From DASSFZ01 sp035292585 (GTDB lineage: Bacteria; Chloroflexota; Anaerolineae; Fen-1058), in contig DATDPU010000138.1 in NCBI GenBank assembly GCA_035292585.1, forward strand, positions 62,001 through 126,000: 64,000 nucleotides of DNA, read 5' to 3'. The notes below the pieces were generated by a model. That model was given only the letters and a program-made list of their open reading frames with translations. It searched no databases and was not told the DNA's origin. Shown here in pieces: positions 18,638-25,601 of this stretch (position 1 is its first letter; each line of letters opens with the position of its first letter). The translations under genes were made by a program, and so were the position numbers.

Positions 18638-18669
18638 CAATCTTATTACCAGCCAGGGAGCATCCGGTC

Positions 18670-18747
18670 ATGCTGCCAGCCAGGACGTTCGAGTGCCTGT
18701 CGTGCGGGGGATCGCTGACGGCACGGGGCGACGAAATCCAGGTTCAG
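18670..18747 (+). pseudogene. Truncated start of a zinc-ribbon protein
   Basis: ATG 18670 follows GGGAGC and reads MLPARTFECLSCGGSLTARG DEIQVQ, the usual opening of a TFIIB-type zinc ribbon whose second CxxC should follow within a few residues. Instead the frame continues into Arg-rich non-family sequence, so the gene is cut after about 26 codons. Confidence 0.4.
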
Positions 18748-19039
18748 CCTCGGCCTCGGAGATCGCGTTGCAGGTTGGCCAGGGTGATACGGCGCTCATC
18801 CCGATTTCCTTGCCGGCGCCGCCTTAGGACTTGTCCAAAAACAACTTCCCGATTTCCGCAGCAGTGCATCCCGATGCGCTGCGTTTGGCGGGCACACTTG
18901 CACTGCACGGCGCGCTTGCCCCCAGCCGCCGTCAGGTGGATTGAGTCCACAGGCGTCGGGGGCAGCGCAAGTGCAGGTAGGGATGTCCGCCTGCGGGGTT
19001 CACTCCCCTAAAAGCGGAAGTTATTTTCGGATGGCTCCT

Positions 19040-19147
19040 TAGTATTACAGCGCAAAGTCGGGCTAATTGCCACCATATCTGGCGTGTCCGGCAACGCGAG
19101 AGCACCAGATGTGGGCCAGAATGCGGCAACTTTGCGTTGTAATATTA
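19040..19147. repeat. Imperfect palindrome upstream of NACHT-FGE gene
   Basis: TAGTATTACAGCGCAAAGT (19040-19058) pairs with ACTTTGCGTTGTAATATTA (19129-19147), with more pairing inside (ATCTGG/CCAGAT). It looks like a MITE or a solo element and ends 27 nt before the start codon, so it must also carry or overlap that gene's promoter. Confidence 0.5.
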
Positions 19148-19173
19148 GAGCGGAATGATAGAGAAGGTCAAGC

Positions 19174-22161
19174 ATGAGCGAAGGCAACGCCCTGAAAGCT
19201 TTCCGCGACCTGCCAGAAAATGAGCAGGCCCGGCTCGCGGCCCGCCTGCAAGCGACCGGTCTTTCGCTCGCCGAACTCGAAACGCTGTTACGGTGGGTCG
19301 ATGCTTCGGCGCAGCCGTTGAGCGAAGTGAGCGGCGGTGTGAATCTCGACGCGCAGCAGGTCGAGGTGGGCCGCGATGTCATAGGCCGCGACCAGATCAT
19401 CCAGGTCATCCAGCTGATCGGAGACCACCCCTCGCTGCAGCGGCCGGTTTACGCCGCGCTCCGGGCGAGCGATCCCGATCTGGCGCTCGACGATTATGCG
19501 GCGCTGGCCCGCCGGCTGCGCGCACAGCACAAGCGGGGCGAGCCGCTCGAACAGGCCGAGCGCGAAGAGCCGGTCTACGTGCCGCTGCCGCTGAAGTATT
19601 CACGCCACACTCGTGCTTCCCCGCGCGCGCCCTTTGAACATGATCTGGACTTCAACGACATTGTCGAGGCCGTACAGGCCCCACCGCCGGCTTCCCGCTC
19701 CGAGCCGTTCCCGGCGCTCGTATTGCTGGGCGCCCCCGGCGGCGGTAAATCGACCGGGCTGCGCCACCTGGCGCTCGATCGCCTCAATGCGCTGCTGAAT
19801 GATCCCGCGCAACACCTGCCGCTGTTCGTCAGCCTGGGCGAGTACCAGGACGCGGCGCTGTCCAGGTTGCGCGGCGCGTTGAACGAGCCGGACCTGCCGT
19901 TGACGCCGCTCAACTTCCTGCGCGCGCACTGGCAGCGCTGGTTCGGCGACGACCGGTTCGAGCGCGCGCTGGATGCCGGCCGGTTATGGCTGATCCTCGA
20001 CGGCCTGAACGAAATCCCCGACCGCGTGGCGCGTGTTCCCGACTGGATCAAATTCTTCGATCGCGACAGCGGGCGTTTCGACCCAGCCAACCGGGCGGTG
20101 ATCGCCTGCCGCAAGGCCGACTACGGCGACTGGCTCGATCTACCGACGCTGGAGATCAAGCCGCTCGACCCCGATCGCATCCGCGACTTCCTCGAAAAGC
20201 GGCTGAAGGAACGGTTGGGCCGGGCCAATCTCGATGACCTGCAACGCCGCCTGGAAGACGACGACGATTTGATGGAAGTGGTCAGCAATCCGTTCTGGCT
20301 GAAAATGCTGGCCGATTATGCCGGTCGGCGCGGCGCGCTTCCCGCCGGCCGGACGGAGTTGATCGACTGGTTCGTCGATCATTGGCTGGCGTACGGGCAA
20401 GGCCAGCGCGCCGACATTCCGGTGCTATCCGACGCAGACCGGGAGGCGCTCAAGCAGTCGCTCGAACCGCTGGCCTACGGGTTGCTGGAGCAGAGCGACA
20501 ATGCGCCGGTCGCCTGGGAGGAAGCCGAAGCCCGGTGCGGCGCGTGGGGCAGCCGCGCCAAAGGCGATACGCTGCTCCGGGGCGAGCTTGCCAGCCTGCT
20601 GGTGTGCGAGCGGCTCGGCGTTGAGCGCAGCGTCAAGTTCTACCACCAGCTCATCCTGGAATATTTCGCCGGGCGCGAGCTGGCGCGGCGCTTCCGTCGG
20701 GATGTGCCGCAGGCCGAGCGCTGGCGCATCCCGTGGTCGAACTGGTCGTTCGTGCAGTCCGAGTGGCAGCGGCTGTCCGGGCCGCCGACCACGCGCTGGG
20801 AAGAAGCGACCGTCTTCGCCGCCGCGCAACTGCAGCCGCTTCAGACCGATCCCGGCGCGTTTGACCGATTTGTCCGCGCCGTGCTGGCCGAGAACCCGCC
20901 GCTGGCTGCGCGCTGCCTATTGGAGTCCGGCGGCGAATCGCAGACCGGCTTGAAACAAGAGATTGTGGATCGCCTGCTGGGAAACCTGGCGCAGGTTCCA
21001 GAACCTGCGCCAGGTTGGCCGGAGGAAGCCCCGGCGCGACTGGCGCTGCGCATCGCCGCCGGACACGCGCTGGGTAAATTGGGCGACCCGCGCATCCTGG
21101 CCGGGCAGGGCCGTGTGACGATCGATGACGAAGCGATTGCCTGCATCGAGCCGATCTGGCGCCCGGTGCAGGCCGGGCCGTTCGTCATGGGCAGCGATAC
21201 TAGCGAGTACGAAGATGAACGCCCTGAACACACCTGCGACGTGATCAAAACCAATTACGCCATCGGCAAGTTCCCCGTCACCAACGCCGAGTACGAGTGC
21301 TTCGTCCAGGCGCGCGGCTACGAGACCGAGCCGTACTGGACGCTACAGGGTTGGGCCTGGCGGCAGCAAGATATCGCCACTGCGCAACCGCCCGGTTGGG
21401 TCTTCTGGTGGCGCGATTGGGCCAGGCAGAATCTTGAGTGGATTCGCCAGTGGCCGGAGCAAGGTCGTCGATCACCAGCCGACGTGAAGTATTATGAAGC
21501 CGAGGCCAAGAAGACTGACGAGCAATTGATCGCCGATTGGCGCAGGCGCGAGATAAACATGGGCCGCTCGCGCAACCCCTGGCATACCGACCGCGACCTC
21601 AACGGCGCGAATCAACCCGTCGTCGGCGTGTGTTGGCACGAAGCGCAGGCCTACTGCAAATGGTTGACCCAAGTCCTGCGCGCCGCCGGTCGCATTCAAG
21701 AAAACCAGGAGGTGGCATTGCCCAACGAGCCGGAGTGGGAAAAGGCCGCCCGCGCCCCTTCCTCTCCCTCGCCGGGAGAGGGGTCGGGGGCGAGGGTCTA
21801 TCCCTGGGGCGACGACTTCTCCCCCGACCGCGCCAACACGCTCGACGGGCGTGTCTTGACGACGACGCCGGTCGGCGTGTACGACAATGCCGGCCCGTGC
21901 GGCGCATTCGACATGAGCGGCAACGTGTGGGAATGGACGCGCAGCCGCTGGGGCGACGATCCGCAAACGCCAACGTTCCGCTATCCTTATAGCGAAAACC
22001 TCGACGAGCGCGAGCGGCCCGACGCGGACGACTACCGCGTCGTGCGCGGCGGTTCGTGGGGCAGTGGAGCCTCGCTCGCGCGGTGCGCGTTCCGCGGCTG
22101 GAACACGCCAGTCGATCGGTACTACGCTACGGGCTTTCGCTGCGTCCTCCGTTCTCTATAG
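19174..22161 (+). CDS. NACHT/STAND NTPase fused to a formylglycine-generating-enzyme-like (FGE) domain
   Basis: 995 aa. A helical start (about 8-45) and a short strand repeat NLDAQQVEVGRDVIGRDQI (about 58-76), common ahead of NACHT/TIR/caspase modules, precede the NTPase: Walker A GAPGGGKST (about 186-194), Walker B LWLILDGLNEIPD (about 270-282), then winged-helix and helical parts. From about 660 (PVQAGPFVMGSD) to the end lies an FGE-sulfatase/C-type-lectin fold with GNVWEWT and the final RGGSW...RCAFR...GFRCV. FGE domains of this kind are known targets of DGRs. Residues around 862-872 (SSPSPGEGSGAR) are encoded by an intergenic-type palindrome inserted in frame. Likely an intracellular ligand-sensing conflict or signalling NTPase; a true formylglycine enzyme is unlikely. 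The start ATG has a weak GAAGG site. Confidence 0.85.
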   Translation: MSEGNALKAFRDLPENEQARLAARLQATGLSLAELETLLRWVDASAQPLSEVSGGVNLDAQQVEVGRDVIGRDQIIQVIQLIGDHPSLQRPVYAALRASDPDLALDDYAALARRLRAQHKRGEPLEQAEREEPVYVPLPLKYSRHTRASPRAPFEHDLDFNDIVEAVQAPPPASRSEPFPALVLLGAPGGGKSTGLRHLALDRLNALLNDPAQHLPLFVSLGEYQDAALSRLRGALNEPDLPLTPLNFLRAHWQRWFGDDRFERALDAGRLWLILDGLNEIPDRVARVPDWIKFFDRDSGRFDPANRAVIACRKADYGDWLDLPTLEIKPLDPDRIRDFLEKRLKERLGRANLDDLQRRLEDDDDLMEVVSNPFWLKMLADYAGRRGALPAGRTELIDWFVDHWLAYGQGQRADIPVLSDADREALKQSLEPLAYGLLEQSDNAPVAWEEAEARCGAWGSRAKGDTLLRGELASLLVCERLGVERSVKFYHQLILEYFAGRELARRFRRDVPQAERWRIPWSNWSFVQSEWQRLSGPPTTRWEEATVFAAAQLQPLQTDPGAFDRFVRAVLAENPPLAARCLLESGGESQTGLKQEIVDRLLGNLAQVPEPAPGWPEEAPARLALRIAAGHALGKLGDPRILAGQGRVTIDDEAIACIEPIWRPVQAGPFVMGSDTSEYEDERPEHTCDVIKTNYAIGKFPVTNAEYECFVQARGYETEPYWTLQGWAWRQQDIATAQPPGWVFWWRDWARQNLEWIRQWPEQGRRSPADVKYYEAEAKKTDEQLIADWRRREINMGRSRNPWHTDRDLNGANQPVVGVCWHEAQAYCKWLTQVLRAAGRIQENQEVALPNEPEWEKAARAPSSPSPGEGSGARVYPWGDDFSPDRANTLDGRVLTTTPVGVYDNAGPCGAFDMSGNVWEWTRSRWGDDPQTPTFRYPYSENLDERERPDADDYRVVRGGSWGSGASLARCAFRGWNTPVDRYYATGFRCVLRSL
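21752..21792. repeat. Intergenic-type palindrome inside the FGE coding region
   Basis: CCTCTCCC-TCGCC-GGGAGAGG with outer CGCCCC/GGGGGCG pairing. The same class of repeat is intergenic at 28963-29040 and 42039-42090. It adds about a dozen Ser/Pro/Gly residues before VYPWGDDF. Confidence 0.6.
22042..22155 (+). other. Candidate DGR variable region (VR)
   Basis: The last 38 or so codons of the NACHT-FGE gene follow the usual VR frame: conserved RGGSW, RCAFR, P, R and GFRCV, with the exposed positions between them free. No matching template repeat (TR) is found in the window, so the assignment rests on position, fold and the Avd/RT remnant downstream. Confidence 0.55.
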
Positions 22162-22206
22162 CCTGATCTTCTGGTTTCTGTAATTCTGATCTTCTGTGTT
22201 GAAATG

Positions 22207-22282
22207 CCTGCCCAGCTCCTGGCCGGTCTCCTGACCGGCCAGCGGCGGGTCGGAGACCCGCCGAGAGCTATTTCTGGGCAGG
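22207..22282. other. Three-way hairpin/cruciform after the VR gene
   Basis: Outer stem CCTGCCCAG/CTGGGCAGG (22207-22215 / 22274-22282) encloses two perfect hairpins, TGGCCGGTC-N4-GACCGGCCA (22220-22241) and GGCGGGTC-GGA-GACCCGCC (22244-22262). It lies 45 nt past the stop codon. It may terminate transcription; in known DGRs a hairpin just downstream of the VR assists retrohoming. Confidence 0.6.
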
Positions 22283-22330
22283 GCGCGCCACGCCCGAAGA
22301 ATCTCTGTGCATCGTGTATAATCAGGCCCA

Positions 22331-22723
22331 ATGCCCGCTCAAACTCAATCACCCATCTTCGCCAGGTCGCACGATCTGCTGGTGTGGCTGCTGCAGCATA
22401 CGGCCAAGTTTCCCAAAAGCGAGCGCTTCCGTATGGCGAAGCGCGTGGAGGACAGCGCCTTCGCGTTTTACGACCTGATCGCGCGCGCCACCAAGCTGCG
22501 CGATAAGCGCCGCAAGGCCGTGTATGCCCGGCGTCGTCTCAAGACGAAACGCGATCGGGTGCTGGCCGGCGCCTTGTCGCCGCAGTTGTATCGGGCGTCT
22601 ATTCAGGCCTGGATCGCGCACGTGCGGCATGGTGACACATGGGGTCTGCGCCGGTCCGTTCTTCGGCGGCTGGTCATCGGCGGTTCCTGGGGAGGCAACT
22701 ATCCTACGCGCCCAATGGCTTGA
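22331..22723 (+). pseudogene. Avd-like start fused to DGR reverse-transcriptase tail (deletion scar)
   Basis: One open frame of 130 codons from two different genes. Residues about 8-55 (SHDLLVWLLQHTAKFPKSER, FRMAKRVEDSAFAFYDL) match the first two helices of Avd, the four-helix accessory protein of DGRs. Residues about 65-120 (YARRRLKTKRDRVLAGALSP, YRASIQAWIAHVRHGDTWGL, RRSVLRRLV) match the C-terminal thumb of DGR/retron-type reverse transcriptases. The rest of Avd, the catalytic RT palm and, presumably, the template repeat are missing. TATAAT lies 8 nt before the ATG. The tail (GGSWGGNYPTRPMA) runs into the glycosyltransferase gene. Confidence 0.65.
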
Positions 22724-25034
22724 ACGCCTGGCCCTCCTCGCCATCCTGTTGCTGGCCGCGTACCTCCGGCTGAACCATCTCGGCTGGACCGAGTTCAAAC
22801 TCGACGAGGCGAACCTGTCGCGGTTGGCGCTCAACCTGGTGCGCGGCGTCGAGTTTCCACTGACGGGGATCGGCTCGTCGACAGGCATCGTCAACCTGCC
22901 GCTGGCGGCGTGGCTGCTGGCGCTCCCCTATGCCGTCTCATCCAACCCGGTCGTTGCCACCGCATTTGTTGCGCTGTTGAATGTGGCCGCAGTGGCGGGT
23001 TGTTATGCGCTGGCGCGGCGGTGGTTTTCGGCATCGGGCGGGTCGGCATTTGTAGGAGGCGACTCTCGTCGCCGACAATCGGCATCAGGCGAGCCGGCAT
23101 TTGTAGGAGGCGACTCTCGTCGCCGACAATCGGCATCAGGCGAGTCGGCATTTGTAGGAGGCGACTCCCGTCGCCGACAGTCGGCATCAGGCGAGCCGGC
23201 ATTTGTAGGAGGCGACTCTCGTCGCCGACAGTCGGCATCAGGCGAGTCGGCATTTGTAGGAGGCGACTCTCGTCGCCGACAGTCGGCATCAGGCGAGTCG
23301 GCATTTGTAGGAGGCGACTCCCGTCGCCGACAATCGGCATCAGGAGATGCCTCCTACCTGATACCTGTCTACCTCTCCGCCCTCCTCTTCGCCGTCGCGC
23401 CGTGGGCCATCATCCATTCGCGCAAAATCTGGGCGCAGGACTTGCTGCCGCCGTTCGTCATCGCCTGGGCGTGGACGGGTTGGCTGGGATTCGTCAAAAG
23501 TCGGTCGCGCGCTTTGCTGGGGCATGCGTTGGCGCTGGCGGTGTGTATCCAGCTGCATTACTCCGGGCTATGGCTGCTCCCGGTATCGCTGGCGTGGGCC
23601 ATCGCCTTTGCGCGCCGTATTCGATGGAAACCCGCGTTGGCCGCTGTCGCCATCTTCGTCGCGCCATTCGCGCCCTTTGTGATCGCCGATGCATTGCGCG
23701 GCGGACAGAATCTCAATCGCTTTTTAGAGATCGCGCGGCAGCCGGCTGTCATGGATGATCAGGCGTTGCACCTGGCCTGGTTGATGATCACGGGGCAGGA
23801 GATTCACTCGCTCGCCGGGCCGCAGGAGTTTCAGAATTTCCTGGCCCAAGCGCCGGGCGGCGAAGCGGGCTTCGCGTTCACGACCATCATCGGCGTGCTA
23901 GTGCTGGCCGGTGGCGTCGTCGCCTTGATCGATGTGTTCCGCGCGGCGCGGCGGCGCTCGTTTGACGAGCGCGCGGCCCTCGCGTTCATGCTGCTGACGT
24001 GGCTGGCGCTGCCGGTGCTGCTGCAATCCCGACACAGCCTGCCGGTCTTTACGCACTACTTCATCATCTTGTATCCGGCGCCGTTCTTGCTAGTTGGTTG
24101 GCTGGTTGGATGGTTGGCTGGATATCGCGGAATAGCGGGGGGAGCGCTGCGTTGGCTGTTGGCGCTGGGGGTTGTTGCCATTGCCGTGCTTCAGTCTGCG
24201 CAATCGATCGCGCTGCAACAGTTTGTCGCCACGCGCGCCACACCGGGTGGATACGGCGCGCCGCTCGAAGCCTCCATCCGATTAGCCGATGCGATCGCGC
24301 AGGCGAGTCAAGACCTGAACGGCGCAGCGGCGCTGATCTACACCGAGGGCGACCGGCCCCTCAGCGATGAAGCGCCGGCTGTGCTGGACGTGCTCTTGCC
24401 GCCGGCTGTGCGGCGCCGCTTTGTCGATCTGGCGCAGGCCGTGATCGTATACCCGCGTGACGCGAGTGTGATCGTATTGCATTCGCCGCAAGGGTTGACA
24501 CTGCCTCCGGGCGTGGCTCAACGCGCCAGCCCCTATCGACGCGAGGGCCTGATCCCACTGCGCGCCGGCGAGGCCAGCTCGCAAGTGCTGGAGTGGTCGG
24601 GGCAAGCGGCCGCGTCACCGCCGTGCAGTGACTCTGCTCCACTGGGGCAGTGGCAAAACGGCGTTGCGCTGTTAGACGTACGATCGTCGGGGGAGTGGCA
24701 AGGGTCAGGCGGTTGGATCGAGCTGTGCTATCGCGCCGGTTCGGAGCAGCGGCAAGCGGATTATCACTGGTTCACACATTTGATCGGGCCGGATGGGCAG
24801 CGCTGGGGCCAGGTGGATGGGTCGGGCTATCCGGCGCAGGCCTGGCGTCCCGGCGATGTGATCGCCCTACGCTTTGGTCCGTTCACGCTGCCGCTCGACG
24901 CGCCGTCCGGTCGCTATCACGTTCGAATCGGGATGTATACCTACCCCGAAATTGTCAACGTGCCTGTGTTGGATTCCGGTGGGAATCCGGTCGGTGACTA
25001 CGTTGATGTCGCTCTGGGCGATTTATGGCCCTAA
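22629..25034 (+). CDS. Membrane glycosyltransferase, ArnT/GT39-like, with internal tandem repeat
   Basis: About 801 aa. The N-terminal region (LRAQWLERLALLAILLLAAY LRLNHLGWTEFKLDEANLSR) carries the Asp/Glu-containing first loop of GT-C enzymes that use polyprenyl-phosphate sugars, followed by about ten membrane helices and a soluble C-terminal domain (from about residue 590). The start is uncertain: the only in-frame ATG near the conserved region is 22629, inside the RT remnant and without ribosome site, so the deletion that destroyed the RT may also have removed the native start. Six 17-residue repeats (23046-23351) interrupt a loop after ALARRWFSA. Function in lipid or wall glycan modification is inferred. 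Confidence 0.7.
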   Translation: MVTHGVCAGPFFGGWSSAVPGEATILRAQWLERLALLAILLLAAYLRLNHLGWTEFKLDEANLSRLALNLVRGVEFPLTGIGSSTGIVNLPLAAWLLALPYAVSSNPVVATAFVALLNVAAVAGCYALARRWFSASGGSAFVGGDSRRRQSASGEPAFVGGDSRRRQSASGESAFVGGDSRRRQSASGEPAFVGGDSRRRQSASGESAFVGGDSRRRQSASGESAFVGGDSRRRQSASGDASYLIPVYLSALLFAVAPWAIIHSRKIWAQDLLPPFVIAWAWTGWLGFVKSRSRALLGHALALAVCIQLHYSGLWLLPVSLAWAIAFARRIRWKPALAAVAIFVAPFAPFVIADALRGGQNLNRFLEIARQPAVMDDQALHLAWLMITGQEIHSLAGPQEFQNFLAQAPGGEAGFAFTTIIGVLVLAGGVVALIDVFRAARRRSFDERAALAFMLLTWLALPVLLQSRHSLPVFTHYFIILYPAPFLLVGWLVGWLAGYRGIAGGALRWLLALGVVAIAVLQSAQSIALQQFVATRATPGGYGAPLEASIRLADAIAQASQDLNGAAALIYTEGDRPLSDEAPAVLDVLLPPAVRRRFVDLAQAVIVYPRDASVIVLHSPQGLTLPPGVAQRASPYRREGLIPLRAGEASSQVLEWSGQAAASPPCSDSAPLGQWQNGVALLDVRSSGEWQGSGGWIELCYRAGSEQRQADYHWFTHLIGPDGQRWGQVDGSGYPAQAWRPGDVIALRFGPFTLPLDAPSGRYHVRIGMYTYPEIVNVPVLDSGGNPVGDYVDVALGDLWP
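23046..23351 (+). repeat. Six 51-bp tandem repeats inside the glycosyltransferase gene
   Basis: Units start at 23046, 23097, 23148, 23199, 23250 and 23301. Each encodes 17 residues (AFVGGDSRRRQSASGE/S type) and contains GGCGAC-TCTC-GTCGCC and GCCGA-CAA-TCGGC hairpins. Copies differ only at a few sites (CTCTCG/CTCCCG, ACAATC/ACAGTC, GAGCC/GAGTC). Confidence 0.95.
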
Positions 25035-25093
25035 TCGCGTACGACATAAGCCAATTGTGATGAACTTGAAACGATTTGGCATGGGTTGGGCCG

Positions 25094-25123
25094 TTGCCAA
25101 CAGGCTATGGGCTGTGCTAGAAT
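25094..25123 (+). promoter_or_regulatory. Promoter of small membrane protein
   Basis: TTGCCA (25094-25099), 18 nt, TAGAAT (25118-25123), 60 nt before the ATG. Confidence 0.45.
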
Positions 25124-25182
25124 CAACGAGGTTTCGCACTCGGACAAGTGACCAAGACAGTTCTTACCAGGAGGCCTCTAAA

Positions 25183-25416
25183 ATGTCGCAAACGACTAGC
25201 AGCAGTCCTGCCGATCGTCGACTCCGTATCCTTCGTTTTGGATTAACCTTGCTGCCGGTGTTGGCTTTCGCGATCGCTACCGGCCTGTGGGCCGTTGGGT
25301 CGCTGGGCACCGATCTGGGCGGCGCCGTATTGCAGGGTGCGATTTGGGGTGTCGGGGCAGCCATTGTTTCCATCATCATCTACGTGGTCTACAAATCAAT
25401 GGTCGTCAAGGCCTGA
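25183..25416 (+). CDS. Small two-helix membrane protein, unknown function
   Basis: 77 aa with AGGAGG 8 nt before the ATG. A short basic cytoplasmic start (ADRRLRILR) leads into two hydrophobic helices, about 17-37 (LTLLPVLAFAIATGLWAVG) and 50-70 (WGVGAAIVSIIIYVVY). No recognised family. It has its own promoter and terminator, so it is a real single-gene unit. Confidence 0.7.
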   Translation: MSQTTSSSPADRRLRILRFGLTLLPVLAFAIATGLWAVGSLGTDLGGAVLQGAIWGVGAAIVSIIIYVVYKSMVVKA

Positions 25417-25481
25417 GCGCGGCTCAGTTTGACGCACGATGGCGGCGAAGCGCCCAGCTTCACCGCCGTCTGCATTTATAG

Positions 25482-25510
25482 AAACCGGGTCTCTCGCAGA
25501 GACCCGGTTT
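25482..25510. terminator. Strong bidirectional terminator
   Basis: AAACCGGGTCTCT-CGC-AGAGACCCGGTTT, a perfect 13-bp stem with T-rich flank CTT. Serves the small membrane protein gene and possibly the convergent acyl-CoA dehydrogenase gene. Confidence 0.8.
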
Positions 25511-25601
25511 CTTGATCGACTACCTCAACTATGTCTGCGCTCTTGAAGGAAGTCGAGCCGCTGTCTCGCAGAGACCCGGTTTCTTGATCGACTACCTCAA
25601 C
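25492..25601. repeat. 38-bp direct repeat reaching into a stop codon
   Basis: 25492-25529 and 25564-25601 are identical (TCTCGCAGAGACCCGGTTTC continuing through CTACCTCAAC). The second copy includes the stop and the last codons of the acyl-CoA dehydrogenase gene; the first is a displaced duplicate. Confidence 0.8.

Larger units (their letters stand above)
18443..19173. other. Repeat-rich intergenic region before the NACHT-FGE gene
   Basis: About 730 bases: nested palindromic repeats (18464-18637), a broken zinc-ribbon start (18670-18747), AGGACTTGTCCAAAA (18828-18842) that resembles an insertion-sequence end, and a 108-bp imperfect palindrome (19040-19147). No complete gene is supportable. 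Confidence 0.55.

Noticed and set aside
22675..22712. GGCGGTTCCTGGGGAGGCAA stretch as a DGR template repeat
   Set aside because: It resembles the start of the variable region (GGCGGTTCGTGGGG), but after 14 nt the differences include G-to-A changes, which adenine-directed mutagenesis does not make, and similarity ends there. Too short to support.
23046..23351. CRISPR array
   Set aside because: The 51-bp units are head to tail with no unique spacers and are translated in frame.
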